64,000 nt of DNA from Geobacter sp. UBA2189 (lineage in GTDB: Bacteria; Desulfobacterota; Desulfuromonadia; Geobacterales; Pseudopelobacteraceae). Location of the stretch: positions 254,443 through 318,442 of the forward strand of contig DCVL01000017.1 in the NCBI GenBank assembly GCA_002328035.1, in the 5' to 3' direction. Each line of letters starts with the position of its first letter. Positions within the stretch are counted from its first letter, which is position 1. Below, in pieces: positions 41,080 to 49,130 of this stretch. A program made the translations under genes and the position numbers. A model generated the notes under the pieces. It had not been told where the DNA came from. It saw nothing but the letters and a program-made list of their open reading frames with translations, and did not search any database.

Positions 41080-42216
41080 ATGAAAATAGAATTGGTCACA
41101 ATGTGGTACAATGAAGAATTTCTAGCCCCTTTTTTTCTGAATCATTACTCATGGGTGGACAAGATACATATTCTGCTTGATGCGGATACGAATGATAACA
41201 CGGAGCAAATTGCCCTTAGTTATCCAAATGTTGAGATAGAGTATTTCAGGTTTCCTGACATGATGGATGATATTATCAAGGCCAGAAAAATAAATGAAAA
41301 ATATCAAAAAATCGTAGATGCAGACTACGTGATTGTGGTTGATTCTGATGAATATATTTTTTGCAATAAACTTGAAGCTTCTGTAAAGGAGCATATTAAG
41401 CGTTGTAATAAAAACGTGTATTTTGCAATATTCTGGCAAATATACGAACATGATACAGATACTATCCTTGATAAGACTAAGCCCGTTTATATGCAGCGTC
41501 GCCATGGTGATCCGGCAATATCAAGTTGTTACATCAAGCCGGCTATTGTTCGGGCTGGTCATAATATCGTATGGGGATATGGAAACCACAATATTGTATA
41601 TAATGGAATACATATGGGTTGGGATACTAATAATCCAACAATTATGCAGGCACATTGTGTAACGGTTCAACCAATTGATATGCTTCAGGGCTCGCACTGG
41701 AAACTTTTTGATTTGAATGAAACGATAAAAAGGCGAATAAACAATAGAACCAAAAGGCAGTCACACTTTAATCTCAGATCAAACCTGACATATCAGCATC
41801 ATAACACCAAAGTAGATGATATTGTTGCTGAATTTAACGAAAGAAAGCATAGCCCTGTAGTCATAAAGAACCGAAATTGCGTTTATAAGGAGAATATTCA
41901 GGCTTGTAGAAGTATTTTTGAAATTCTGTTGACTGAACTGAGTCTTACTGATGGCTACGAGTGTAATCAGTTGTTTGACTCAATTGTTGCTAAATATCTG
42001 ATTAGCGACGATATACCGGAGTGGTATCCACATGTGCTACCTCACACTAGCCTTGCTGCATTGGCAGAAGACCTGTTCTCGCTGGCTTGCAGTTACAGAA
42101 GTTCAGGTGAAATTAGTAAGGCAATTCATGTCTTGCAGAAGGCATTGCAAATTTCACCTAACTCTCTTCACTACAGGGTTTATTTAAAAGACTTGCAACA
42201 TAAGCTGGAATTATAA
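41080..42216 (+). CDS. Family-2-like glycosyltransferase with C-terminal TPR-like repeat
   Basis: 378 residues. The N-terminal GT-A-type domain starts MKIELVTMWYNEEFLAPFFLNHY, with the nucleotide-sugar region ILLDADTNDNTEQIA and the metal-binding DxD in VVDSDEY (Asp88, Asp90). This fits the Glyco_tranf_2_4/GT92-like subgroup. The last 50 residues contain a TPR-like helix pair (SLACSYRSSGEISKAIHVLQKALQISPNS). ATG 41080 has GAGGG 5 bases upstream; a GTG 12 bases earlier overlaps that site. The gene is clearly AT-richer than its neighbours, suggesting transfer. It is followed after 30 bases by a radical SAM gene. No sugar or acceptor can be predicted. Confidence 0.75.
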   Translation: MKIELVTMWYNEEFLAPFFLNHYSWVDKIHILLDADTNDNTEQIALSYPNVEIEYFRFPDMMDDIIKARKINEKYQKIVDADYVIVVDSDEYIFCNKLEASVKEHIKRCNKNVYFAIFWQIYEHDTDTILDKTKPVYMQRRHGDPAISSCYIKPAIVRAGHNIVWGYGNHNIVYNGIHMGWDTNNPTIMQAHCVTVQPIDMLQGSHWKLFDLNETIKRRINNRTKRQSHFNLRSNLTYQHHNTKVDDIVAEFNERKHSPVVIKNRNCVYKENIQACRSIFEILLTELSLTDGYECNQLFDSIVAKYLISDDIPEWYPHVLPHTSLAALAEDLFSLACSYRSSGEISKAIHVLQKALQISPNSLHYRVYLKDLQHKLEL

Positions 42217-42246
42217 TGTTAAGTCAAGTTGAGAACGAGGAATATT

Positions 42247-43140
42247 ATGCGCCCAATTTTCTTATCAGAAACTATCCAAATTGACATAACAAATCATTGT
42301 TTCATGAGTTGTCTTTATTGCTCTCGCTATAACCGACATTTGCGATCAGGTCAGAGAATGCATATGACGCTGGAGCAATTTGTAGTCGCACTTGAGACCC
42401 TGAAAATATGGCCTGGCAAGGTTGGGATAATCGGTGGTGAACCACTTTTGCATCCTGACTTTACAGAAATATGTCGGCAATTGCGTCAGCGGTTTCATCG
42501 AAACAGGCTGGGTCTTTGGACATCGGGTGGTAAAAACCTTGAAAGCTACTTGGAGATCATACACCAGACTTTTGCTTTTGTCGCTTATAACGAGCATAAT
42601 AAAGAACAGATTGAAACCTGCAAGCATCAGCCATTGACGGTTGCCATTTCCGAAGTTGTGTCTGACAAATCGCTCCGCAAAAAACTGATTGATGCCTGCT
42701 GGGTGCAAAACACGTGGTGCCCAACTATAAATCATTTTGGGGCTTACTTTTGTGAAGTTGCAGCTGCGCAGGACGCTTTGCTGAATGACGGGAAAAATGC
42801 CTGGCCAGTTGAACATGGATGGTGGAAAAAAGTGCCGGAACAGTTCCAAGATCAGGTGGGTGCGTTGTGCAATAACTGTGGTATGGCTATCCCGATGGAA
42901 AGGGAGTTAATCAAGAAAAAGACGGAAAAGTTTTCTCCTTTCTTGCTGGCGAGGTTTCGTGAAAAGGGGCTTTCCAAAGTTGCTGAAGGCGAGATAGAGA
43001 TTTTTGATCATCAGTTTTCGAAGGAAGAAATTATTGAAAACAGCAAGGTCTGGACTCCCGGCAATTACAGGGGGGATCTGTTCGACGATAATGCAGCGCC
43101 TGAAGGGCTGGGGCTCAAAATGAGTTGTGAACTGAAGTGA
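42247..43140 (+). CDS. Radical SAM enzyme of unknown substrate
   Basis: 297 residues. The radical SAM motif is CFMSCLYC (Cys18, 22, 25) and the SAM-binding GGEP is at 63-66. The C-terminal half contains five more cysteines (151, 158, 169, 208, 211), with CNNCG at 208-212, which could bind an extra cluster. The segments WCPTINHFGAYFCEVAAAQ and WPVEHGWWKK are distinctive, and I do not know a function for them. ATG 42247 has GAGG 6 bases upstream. Base composition is similar to or slightly richer in GC than the preceding glycosyltransferase, but still unlike the dcw cluster. The pair could modify a surface sugar, but this is inference from proximity. Confidence 0.75.
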   Translation: MRPIFLSETIQIDITNHCFMSCLYCSRYNRHLRSGQRMHMTLEQFVVALETLKIWPGKVGIIGGEPLLHPDFTEICRQLRQRFHRNRLGLWTSGGKNLESYLEIIHQTFAFVAYNEHNKEQIETCKHQPLTVAISEVVSDKSLRKKLIDACWVQNTWCPTINHFGAYFCEVAAAQDALLNDGKNAWPVEHGWWKKVPEQFQDQVGALCNNCGMAIPMERELIKKKTEKFSPFLLARFREKGLSKVAEGEIEIFDHQFSKEEIIENSKVWTPGNYRGDLFDDNAAPEGLGLKMSCELK

Positions 43141-43199
43141 TACTGTTGAACACTTGGAAAATGATGAGAACCTTCCCTGCCATAAATTCATCTGAGTAA

Positions 43200-43350
43200 T
43201 CCCCCAGCTATGCTGGGGGACCCACATAGTTCGACAGTTCCGGCGTTATGCTTAGATTTTGCCGTTATTGCTTTTGACTTTGAAAACATCGATTGCTATA
43301 AGGCCCCTTTGAGGGGCCAGCAATCGTAAAGCCCCCACCTCTGGTGGGGG
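43200..43350. repeat. Cluster of three GC-rich hairpins (REP-like or IS200/605-type element)
   Basis: Hairpin 1 is TCCCCCAGC-TAT-GCTGGGGGA (43200-43220). Hairpin 2 is a two-part stem, CGATTGC outside and GGCCCCT/AGGGGCC inside (43290-43326). Hairpin 3 is CCCCCACC-TCT-GGTGGGGG (43332-43350). The first and third are near copies. Such subterminal hairpins mark the ends of IS200/IS605-type or REP elements; there is no transposase here. Confidence 0.6.
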
Positions 43351-43398
43351 ATACTTACTGACCAGGTATTTCCCCCCTATATTTTCCTTTATTCAATC

Positions 43399-43525
43399 TT
43401 GATGCACTCGCAAATTTTCGTTGTCATCCCCGAATGTCTTTATCTAGGATCCATAATTTCAGTAGCTTACAAACTGGATTCCCGACCAGAATCGCTTCGG
43501 GAATGACAAATTGCGAGGGCATCAA
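43399..43525. repeat. MITE-like element with long terminal inverted repeats
   Basis: The left end (TTGATGCaCTCGCAA, then TTGTCATcCCCGAA) matches the reverse complement of the right end (43488-43525), in two blocks of about 14 bases with one mismatch each. The inner part contains a further CCCGA/TTCGGG hairpin. The 127-base length, TIRs and lack of genes fit a non-autonomous element. No clear target-site duplication. Confidence 0.65.
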
Positions 43526-43703
43526 TCTTGCCTTAACTTAATACGTGTCGCAACAAAGATAAGAAGATCAAAGTCTTATCACGCGCTGGCTCTATTCTTT
43601 TAATGAGCAGCTGGATCCCTGCAACTCGCTGTCTTCAAAGCTAGCCTCTCACCCCCCCCCTTACTCTCCTGAAGCTGCACTTTCTTCTTTTAATGTTTAT
43701 TAC

Positions 43704-43731
43704 TTGACAGCAGCTTGACTGCTGATATAGT
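43704..43731 (+). promoter_or_regulatory. dcw cluster promoter
   Basis: Consensus -35 TTGACA (43704-43709), a 16-base spacer and -10 TATAGT (43726-43731). The start would fall near 43738, immediately upstream of the MraZ operator repeats. Confidence 0.85.
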
Positions 43732-43741
43732 TTGCCACAAA

Positions 43742-43768
43742 GTGGAAAAAAGTGGAAATTAGTGGAAA
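43742..43768 (+). promoter_or_regulatory. MraZ operator (three GTGGAAA repeats)
   Basis: GTGGAAA occurs at 43742-43748, 43752-43758 and 43762-43768, a strict 10-base period. MraZ proteins bind such direct GTGG repeats with helical-turn spacing upstream of their own gene. Autorepression of the dcw cluster is expected. Confidence 0.85.
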
Positions 43769-43788
43769 TAGTATGCGAGAGGTGGATG

Positions 43789-44268
43789 ATGTTTGGCGGT
43801 GAAAGCCTCACTACAATTGATGCAAAGGGGCGTACCAGCATCCCTGCAAGATTTAGGGAGATACTTTTAAACGGCTTTGGTGATGAGCGTTTTGTAATTA
43901 CCAAGGCATCCCCTGTTGATTTTGATGACGGTAGTTTTGGTCGCGGGCTTTCTGTATATCCGATTCGTGAATGGCAGGAAATGGAGAGACGTATTCAGGG
44001 CAATGAGGGGAACCTGGCATTGGCTCAGCTTAACAGCCTGAAGCGACTTGTGCTTGGACCTGCGCAGGAGTGCAGTGTCGATAAACTGGGCAGGGTGTTG
44101 ATTCCACCGGCGTTAAGGGTTCATGCGGGATTGGAACGTGACCTCTATTTTGTAGGTATGGGGCAGCGTTTTGATATATGGGCCAGTGAGATATATGCGC
44201 GTGTAAATGCCCAGGATGAGCGTAATTTCCCGCAGGATTCGGCAGCCCTTGCTGCACTTGGTATATAG
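43789..44268 (+). CDS. mraZ: Transcriptional regulator MraZ
   Basis: A 159-residue MraZ with two SpoVT-AbrB-like repeats: the first at SLTTIDAKGRTSIPARFREILL and the second at ECSVDKLGRVLIPPALRVHAGL. Together they form the DNA-binding ring. It represses the dcw cluster by binding the repeats upstream. ATG 43789 (MFGGESL) has AGAGG 6 bases upstream; ATG 43786, one codon earlier, is the alternative. The stop touches the GTG of rsmH with no gap. Confidence 0.95.
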   Translation: MFGGESLTTIDAKGRTSIPARFREILLNGFGDERFVITKASPVDFDDGSFGRGLSVYPIREWQEMERRIQGNEGNLALAQLNSLKRLVLGPAQECSVDKLGRVLIPPALRVHAGLERDLYFVGMGQRFDIWASEIYARVNAQDERNFPQDSAALAALGI

Positions 44269-45210
44269 GTGTCTGACTTCAGGCATCTGTCGGTTCTCTC
44301 TGATGAGGTTCTGGAACTGCTGTATCCGAGGCCTGGCGGCATATATCTGGACGGTACACTGGGCGGGGGAGGTCATACTGAACTGATTCTGGAGAAAATC
44401 TGTCCTGATGGCATTGTTATAGGGGTTGACAGGGACAGGGAGGCACTGGCGGCGGCTTCGGTAAGGCTGGAAAGATTTGGATCCAGCTTTATTGCTATAC
44501 ATGGCAGTTTCGGAGAGCTTGCACAGTTGCTGAAACAGCAGAATATTGAAGCGGTTGACGGAGTTCTACTGGATCTGGGAGTTTCATCATATCAACTGGA
44601 TACTGCTGAACGTGGATTCAGCTTCAGGCAGGATGGACTGCTTGATATGCGTATGGATCCTTCCAAAGGGGAGACGGCAGCCAATATCCTGGAGAACCTT
44701 TCTGTAGAGGAACTTGAGCGGATAATCAAGGAGTACGGGGAGGAACGCTGGGCCAGGAAGATAGCCCAGAGTATAGAGCGTGAACGCCAAGAGAAAGCGA
44801 TAGTTAAAACACTGCAGCTGGCTGAACTGGTTTCTCGTGCTATACCGCGTCGTTTTCATGAAGAGAGGATTCATCCAGCAACCAGAACATTTCAGGCCTT
44901 GCGGATAGCTGTAAATAATGAACTTGAGCAGGTGAGGCATGGTGTTTCTGAAGGGATATCAGTCTTAAAACAGGGTGGAAGAATTGTTGTTATCTCGTTT
45001 CACTCGCTTGAAGACAGGATTGTGAAGCAGCTGTTCAGAGAGGCTGCTACCGGTTGTATCTGTCCGCCAAGGCTTCCTTACTGTATCTGTAACAAAAAAC
45101 CTCTGGTCAGGGTTTTAACCAATAGACCAATCAGAGCAGGGGAGGACGAAGTAAACAGAAATCCTCGTGCCCGAAGTGCAAAATTGAGGGCTGCTGAAAA
45201 ATCAGGCTGA
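44269..45210 (+). CDS. rsmH: 16S rRNA (cytosine-1402-N4) methyltransferase RsmH
   Basis: A 313-residue SAM-dependent methyltransferase (also called MraW). Motifs are HLSVLSDEVLELLYP, the SAM-binding YLDGTLGGGGHTELIL, VLLDLGVSSYQLD, ADNR-type RIHPATRTFQALRIAVN and VVISFHSLEDRIVK. It starts with GTG directly after mraZ and shares one base with the ATG at 45210. It lies in its canonical dcw position. Confidence 0.97.
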   Translation: MSDFRHLSVLSDEVLELLYPRPGGIYLDGTLGGGGHTELILEKICPDGIVIGVDRDREALAAASVRLERFGSSFIAIHGSFGELAQLLKQQNIEAVDGVLLDLGVSSYQLDTAERGFSFRQDGLLDMRMDPSKGETAANILENLSVEELERIIKEYGEERWARKIAQSIERERQEKAIVKTLQLAELVSRAIPRRFHEERIHPATRTFQALRIAVNNELEQVRHGVSEGISVLKQGGRIVVISFHSLEDRIVKQLFREAATGCICPPRLPYCICNKKPLVRVLTNRPIRAGEDEVNRNPRARSAKLRAAEKSG

Positions 45211-45230
45211 TGCCTGAAGGAGAGAAGACA

Positions 45231-45569
45231 ATGGGAACCGTTAAGATGGACAGCACAAAAATAGCATTTCCTGGACGTTTGAGCGCAGAACTGGTTCCGC
45301 GTCGTTTGGATATTATAAAATTCTTAATGATATGCATGCTGTTGCTGACAGTTGTTTCCATCTTTCATGTCTGGTCACGCTTCCATCTTATAGAGCTGAG
45401 CCTGCAGATAGGGGAGGCCAGTCGTCAGATGAAAGCCCTGGAGCAAGAGCAGAAGCAGTTAAAACTGGAAGCTGTTTCGCTGAAGACGCCTGCCAGGATT
45501 GAGGCTATTGCCAAGGAAGAACTCGGGATGATTGTCCCCCAGGATCAGCAGGTTGTATTGGTAAAGTAA
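45231..45569 (+). CDS. ftsL: Cell division protein FtsL
   Basis: A 112-residue bitopic protein: a short cytoplasmic N-terminus, one transmembrane helix (IIKFLMICMLLLTVVSIFHVW) and a periplasmic coiled coil (LSLQIGEASRQMKALEQEQKQLKLEAVSL) ending in a PARIEAIAKEELGM motif. This is the usual FtsL layout. ATG 45231 has AAGGAG 8 bases upstream; ATG 45210, overlapping the rsmH stop, would add seven residues. It joins FtsB and FtsQ in the divisome. Identification depends partly on its position between rsmH and ftsI. Confidence 0.9.
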   Translation: MGTVKMDSTKIAFPGRLSAELVPRRLDIIKFLMICMLLLTVVSIFHVWSRFHLIELSLQIGEASRQMKALEQEQKQLKLEAVSLKTPARIEAIAKEELGMIVPQDQQVVLVK

Positions 45570-45600
45570 AAGATGCTTTGGTTTTTGCTGGAGGCCGTGT

Positions 45601-47589
45601 ATGAAAAATGACAGGGAAAAGTGGGCTAGAATAAGGATCATTATGGTCTCCTGCCTCTTTGCCTTCGGTTTCCTCGCAGTTACATGCCGAAGCTTTTATC
45701 TACAGGTACTTCAACATGATGAACTGGTAAAGCGGGCAGAAAAGCAGCATCAAAGGTCTATCCAGATCACTCCCGCGCGTGGAGGGATATTTGATCGTAA
45801 TGGCACTCCTCTGGCAGTCTCCCTGGAAATGGACTCTCTCTTTGCTGAACCCAGAAGGATTAAGGAACCGGTTGCCGTCTCTGCTCTGCTTGCGCCTTTG
45901 CTTGGCATCTCTCAACAAGAAATTATAAAAAAGATTTCCTCCGAAAAAGGATTTGTCTGGCTGGCCAGACAAATCTCTCCTGATGCAGCAAAGAAAATAC
46001 GGGAGCATAAATTAGCTGGAATAGGTTTCATTAAAGAAAATAAACGATTCTATCCAAATTTTGAGATGGCATCTCATGTTATTGGTTTCACAGGACTTGA
46101 TCCTGATGGGCTTGAGGGGATAGAGCGTCGTTATGATAGAGAAATAATGGGTAAAAAAGGGTGCCTTTTGACTGAACGCGATGCCCTTGGCAGAGATGTA
46201 GCGATGCAGAATGCGGTTATGAAGAATCCTGTTCCCGGTAAGGATATAACACTTACCCTGGATAAGAATATTCAGTATTTCACTGAAAAAGAGCTTGCAA
46301 AGGCAGTGCAGGGCAGTGACGCGAAAGGTGGAATTGCAGTAGTTGCGGATCCTGCTACAGGAAAGATTCTGGCAATGGCCAACTATCCCGCCTTTAATCC
46401 TAATTCATTCAGACAGTATCCTACTCTGCATTTACGCAACCGTGCCGTATCAGACAGTTTTGAACCAGGTTCGACCTTCAAGCTTTTCCTCATGGCGGCA
46501 GCTCTCGAAGAGAAGATTGTCCGTCCCCAGGATGGAATAAACTGTGAAAATGGCAGGTATTCATTTGGCGGAAGGATAATCAGGGATGATCACCCGCATG
46601 GCAGGGTCTCAATTACAGAGGTACTGAAATATTCAAGCAATATTGGCTCGGCAAAGATAGGAATAAGGCTGGGCGATGACCGTTTGCATCATTATCTTCA
46701 GGCCTTTGGTTTTGGAGAAAAGAGCGGCATTGACCTGCCTGGCGAGGCGTCTGGTGGTCTCAGGCCGGTGAGTCGGTGGTATGGGACGGATCTGGCTACA
46801 ATCTCATTTGGACAAGGTGTCTCTACAACCGCTATACAGCTTGTGAGCGCTGTATCCGCAATCGCAAATGGCGGACTGCTTATGAAACCTTATCTTGTTG
46901 AGAGTATAACAGATGGTTCTGAACAGGAACTTCAGCATTTTAACCCCCATACCGTACGTAGGGTTATTTCCGTTGAAACTGCTGCAACAGTGACAAAAAT
47001 GATGAACAGCGTGACAGAGAAGGGTGGCACCGGCACAAACGCTGCTATTGAAGGTTTTAAGGTGGCAGGCAAGACCGGCACGGCACAAAAAGTTGACCCT
47101 GTGAGCAAGGGGTACTCTGCAAGCAAGAGGACGGCCTCGTTTATCGGGTTTGTTCCTTCGGACAAACCCTTGCTGACAATACTTGTTGTGATTGATGAAC
47201 CGAAAACCAGCCCATATGGTGGTGTTGTAGCTGCTCCGGCATTCAGGGAAATAGCGTTTAATTCCCTTTGCTATCTGAAGGCAGCAGGTATCGGTAAAAT
47301 GTGCAGTATTCCAAAGCAGGAACAAGCACCTGTAGTGAAAACCGGCGCTGTTTCCTCTGTTGCAGTTGTAGCAGAAGCGGAAGGGGGAATAATAGATGTT
47401 GCCGGGACAGGCACATCCATGCCGGATTTCAGGGGTATGAGCATGCGTCGAGTATTACAGGTTATGGGAAAACGTAAGCTTAATCTTCAGCTAAGGGGTA
47501 GCGGACGGGTGATAGAACAGCATCCGCAGCCAGGGCAGGTTATCCGTAGTTCCGATGAGATATGGGTTCGTCTGGCACCGTCAGCGTGA
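45601..47589 (+). CDS. ftsI: Division-specific transpeptidase FtsI (PBP3) with C-terminal PASTA domain
   Basis: A 662-residue class B penicillin-binding protein. It has one N-terminal transmembrane helix, a pedestal domain (ITPARGGIFDRNGTPLAVS) and a transpeptidase domain with SxxK (SFEPGSTFK), SSN (YSSNIGSAK) and KTG (KTGTAQK). A single PASTA domain ends the protein (about 605-662, MPDFRGMSMRRVLQVMGKRKL). PASTA is unusual in enterobacterial FtsI but common in this lineage; it may bind peptidoglycan. A good GGAGG precedes the ATG. Septal cross-linking is the expected role. Confidence 0.96.
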   Translation: MKNDREKWARIRIIMVSCLFAFGFLAVTCRSFYLQVLQHDELVKRAEKQHQRSIQITPARGGIFDRNGTPLAVSLEMDSLFAEPRRIKEPVAVSALLAPLLGISQQEIIKKISSEKGFVWLARQISPDAAKKIREHKLAGIGFIKENKRFYPNFEMASHVIGFTGLDPDGLEGIERRYDREIMGKKGCLLTERDALGRDVAMQNAVMKNPVPGKDITLTLDKNIQYFTEKELAKAVQGSDAKGGIAVVADPATGKILAMANYPAFNPNSFRQYPTLHLRNRAVSDSFEPGSTFKLFLMAAALEEKIVRPQDGINCENGRYSFGGRIIRDDHPHGRVSITEVLKYSSNIGSAKIGIRLGDDRLHHYLQAFGFGEKSGIDLPGEASGGLRPVSRWYGTDLATISFGQGVSTTAIQLVSAVSAIANGGLLMKPYLVESITDGSEQELQHFNPHTVRRVISVETAATVTKMMNSVTEKGGTGTNAAIEGFKVAGKTGTAQKVDPVSKGYSASKRTASFIGFVPSDKPLLTILVVIDEPKTSPYGGVVAAPAFREIAFNSLCYLKAAGIGKMCSIPKQEQAPVVKTGAVSSVAVVAEAEGGIIDVAGTGTSMPDFRGMSMRRVLQVMGKRKLNLQLRGSGRVIEQHPQPGQVIRSSDEIWVRLAPSA

Positions 47590-47597
47590 GGATTTTA

Positions 47598-49130
47598 ATG
47601 AAACTATCAGAAATAATTGAAGGTATTGAAATAATAAATCGTTTTGGGGACATGGATGTCCTGATTGAGTCTCTTACCTGTGATTCACGGCAGAGTGCAG
47701 AAGGAACCCTGTTTTTTGCCCTGCCAGGGGTTAAAAAGGACGGCCATGCTTTTATTGAGCAGGCGGTTTCCGCCGGGGCAAGCGCCATTCTGCTTGAGGA
47801 TTCGGAATATGCGCCAAAGGAAACTCCCTGGTTGCAGGTAGAGAACGGACGTCAGGCTATGGCTTTGATGGCAGCCCGTTTTTTTGATTATCCAACCAGA
47901 ATGCTTCCTCTTGTAGGTATTACAGGTACGAATGGCAAAACTACCACAAGCTACATTATTGAAGGAATACTTGATTCGGCAGGGTTGCCAACTGCCGTTC
48001 TGGGAACTATCAGTTACCGGTTTGCCGGTACTGTGATTGAGGCTAGCCATACAACTCCTGAATCTACAGAACTCCAGGGTATATTAAGGAGCTTGGCTGA
48101 TAAGGGGGCAAAATCCTTTGTGATGGAGGTTTCATCACATAGCCTTGAACAGCACAGGGTTGACGGATGCAGTTTTGATGTTGCCATATTCACAAACCTT
48201 ACACGGGATCATCTCGATTATCATGGCAACATGGAGGCTTACCGTGATTCCAAACTTCGCCTCTTTAAGCATCTGCTGATGCCGGATAATTTTAAGCCGA
48301 ACCGAAGGGCTGTAATAAATCTGGATGACCCTGCTGCAAAAGAGTTTATTAACGCTTCTGTATCTCCCGTTATACTTTATGGCCTTTCTGAGGGCTGTAA
48401 TGTGACGGCACGTAATGTCAGCTCTTCTGTTACCGGAATTACAGGTATACTTGTTACCCCCCGTGGAGAAACCCCTTTTAACTCAAGGCTTGTAGGCAAA
48501 TACAACCTTTACAACATTCTAGCTGCAGCAGCGGCAGGAGTGGCTCTTGAAATCCCGCTCTCAGCAATTGCAGAGGGAATAGAAAAACATAAAGTAGTGC
48601 CAGGGAGACTTGAGCGGGTTGATAACGAAATCGGCGTAACCTGCCTTGTTGACTACGCACATACAGGAGATGCGCTGGAAAATGTCCTGAGCACACTTAA
48701 AGAACTTGCTACAGGAAGGATTATAACGGTCTTTGGATGTGGTGGTGATCGTGATAACGGTAAACGTCCTGTTATGGGACGGATAGCTGCTGGATATTCA
48801 GAGCTGGCAATAGTTACTTCAGATAATCCAAGGACGGAAGAACCATATACTATCCTTGACCAGATCCGTGCAGGGATTTTGCCATTGGGGTTGCGTGAGT
48901 ACAGAGCCGAGGAGCTTACGGATGGAAAGCTGAAGGAAAAAGGTTTTGTGGTTATCGAAAACAGACATGAGGCTATCAGGCTTGGGGCTGCTATTTCAGA
49001 GGAAGGTGATATCCTCCTGCTGGCTGGAAAAGGACATGAAGACTACCAGATACTAGGAACAACAAAGCATCACTTTGATGACAGGGAAGAAGCCGTATTA
49101 GCATTTAGAGAACGGGATCGCTATGTTTAG
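47598..49130 (+). CDS. murE: UDP-MurNAc-tripeptide synthetase MurE
   Basis: A 510-residue ligase adding the third amino acid, probably meso-diaminopimelate. Motifs are LTCDSRQSAEGTLFFALPG, the ATP loop GITGTNGKTTTSYI, TTPESTELQ and the specificity region with TSDNPRTEEP (DNPR is linked to diaminopimelate). ATG 47598 has TGAGGA 5 bases upstream; a longer frame from 47562 would overlap ftsI and is rejected. The stop overlaps murF by 8 bases. Confidence 0.96.
   Translation: MKLSEIIEGIEIINRFGDMDVLIESLTCDSRQSAEGTLFFALPGVKKDGHAFIEQAVSAGASAILLEDSEYAPKETPWLQVENGRQAMALMAARFFDYPTRMLPLVGITGTNGKTTTSYIIEGILDSAGLPTAVLGTISYRFAGTVIEASHTTPESTELQGILRSLADKGAKSFVMEVSSHSLEQHRVDGCSFDVAIFTNLTRDHLDYHGNMEAYRDSKLRLFKHLLMPDNFKPNRRAVINLDDPAAKEFINASVSPVILYGLSEGCNVTARNVSSSVTGITGILVTPRGETPFNSRLVGKYNLYNILAAAAAGVALEIPLSAIAEGIEKHKVVPGRLERVDNEIGVTCLVDYAHTGDALENVLSTLKELATGRIITVFGCGGDRDNGKRPVMGRIAAGYSELAIVTSDNPRTEEPYTILDQIRAGILPLGLREYRAEELTDGKLKEKGFVVIENRHEAIRLGAAISEEGDILLLAGKGHEDYQILGTTKHHFDDREEAVLAFRERDRYV

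Larger units (their letters stand above)
43141..43703. other. Gene-free interval with hairpins and a MITE-like element
   Basis: About 560 bases between the radical SAM gene and the dcw promoter contain no gene. They hold three strong hairpins (43200-43350) and a 127-base element with long terminal inverted repeats (43399-43525), both listed separately. A run of nine C at 43652-43660 precedes the mraZ promoter and is a likely slippage point in sequencing or replication. Confidence 0.7.

Noticed and set aside
43652..43660. Run of nine C as a phase-variation tract.
   Set aside because: It lies about 50 bases upstream of the -35 box, not in a gene or in promoter spacing, so phase variation is not supported.
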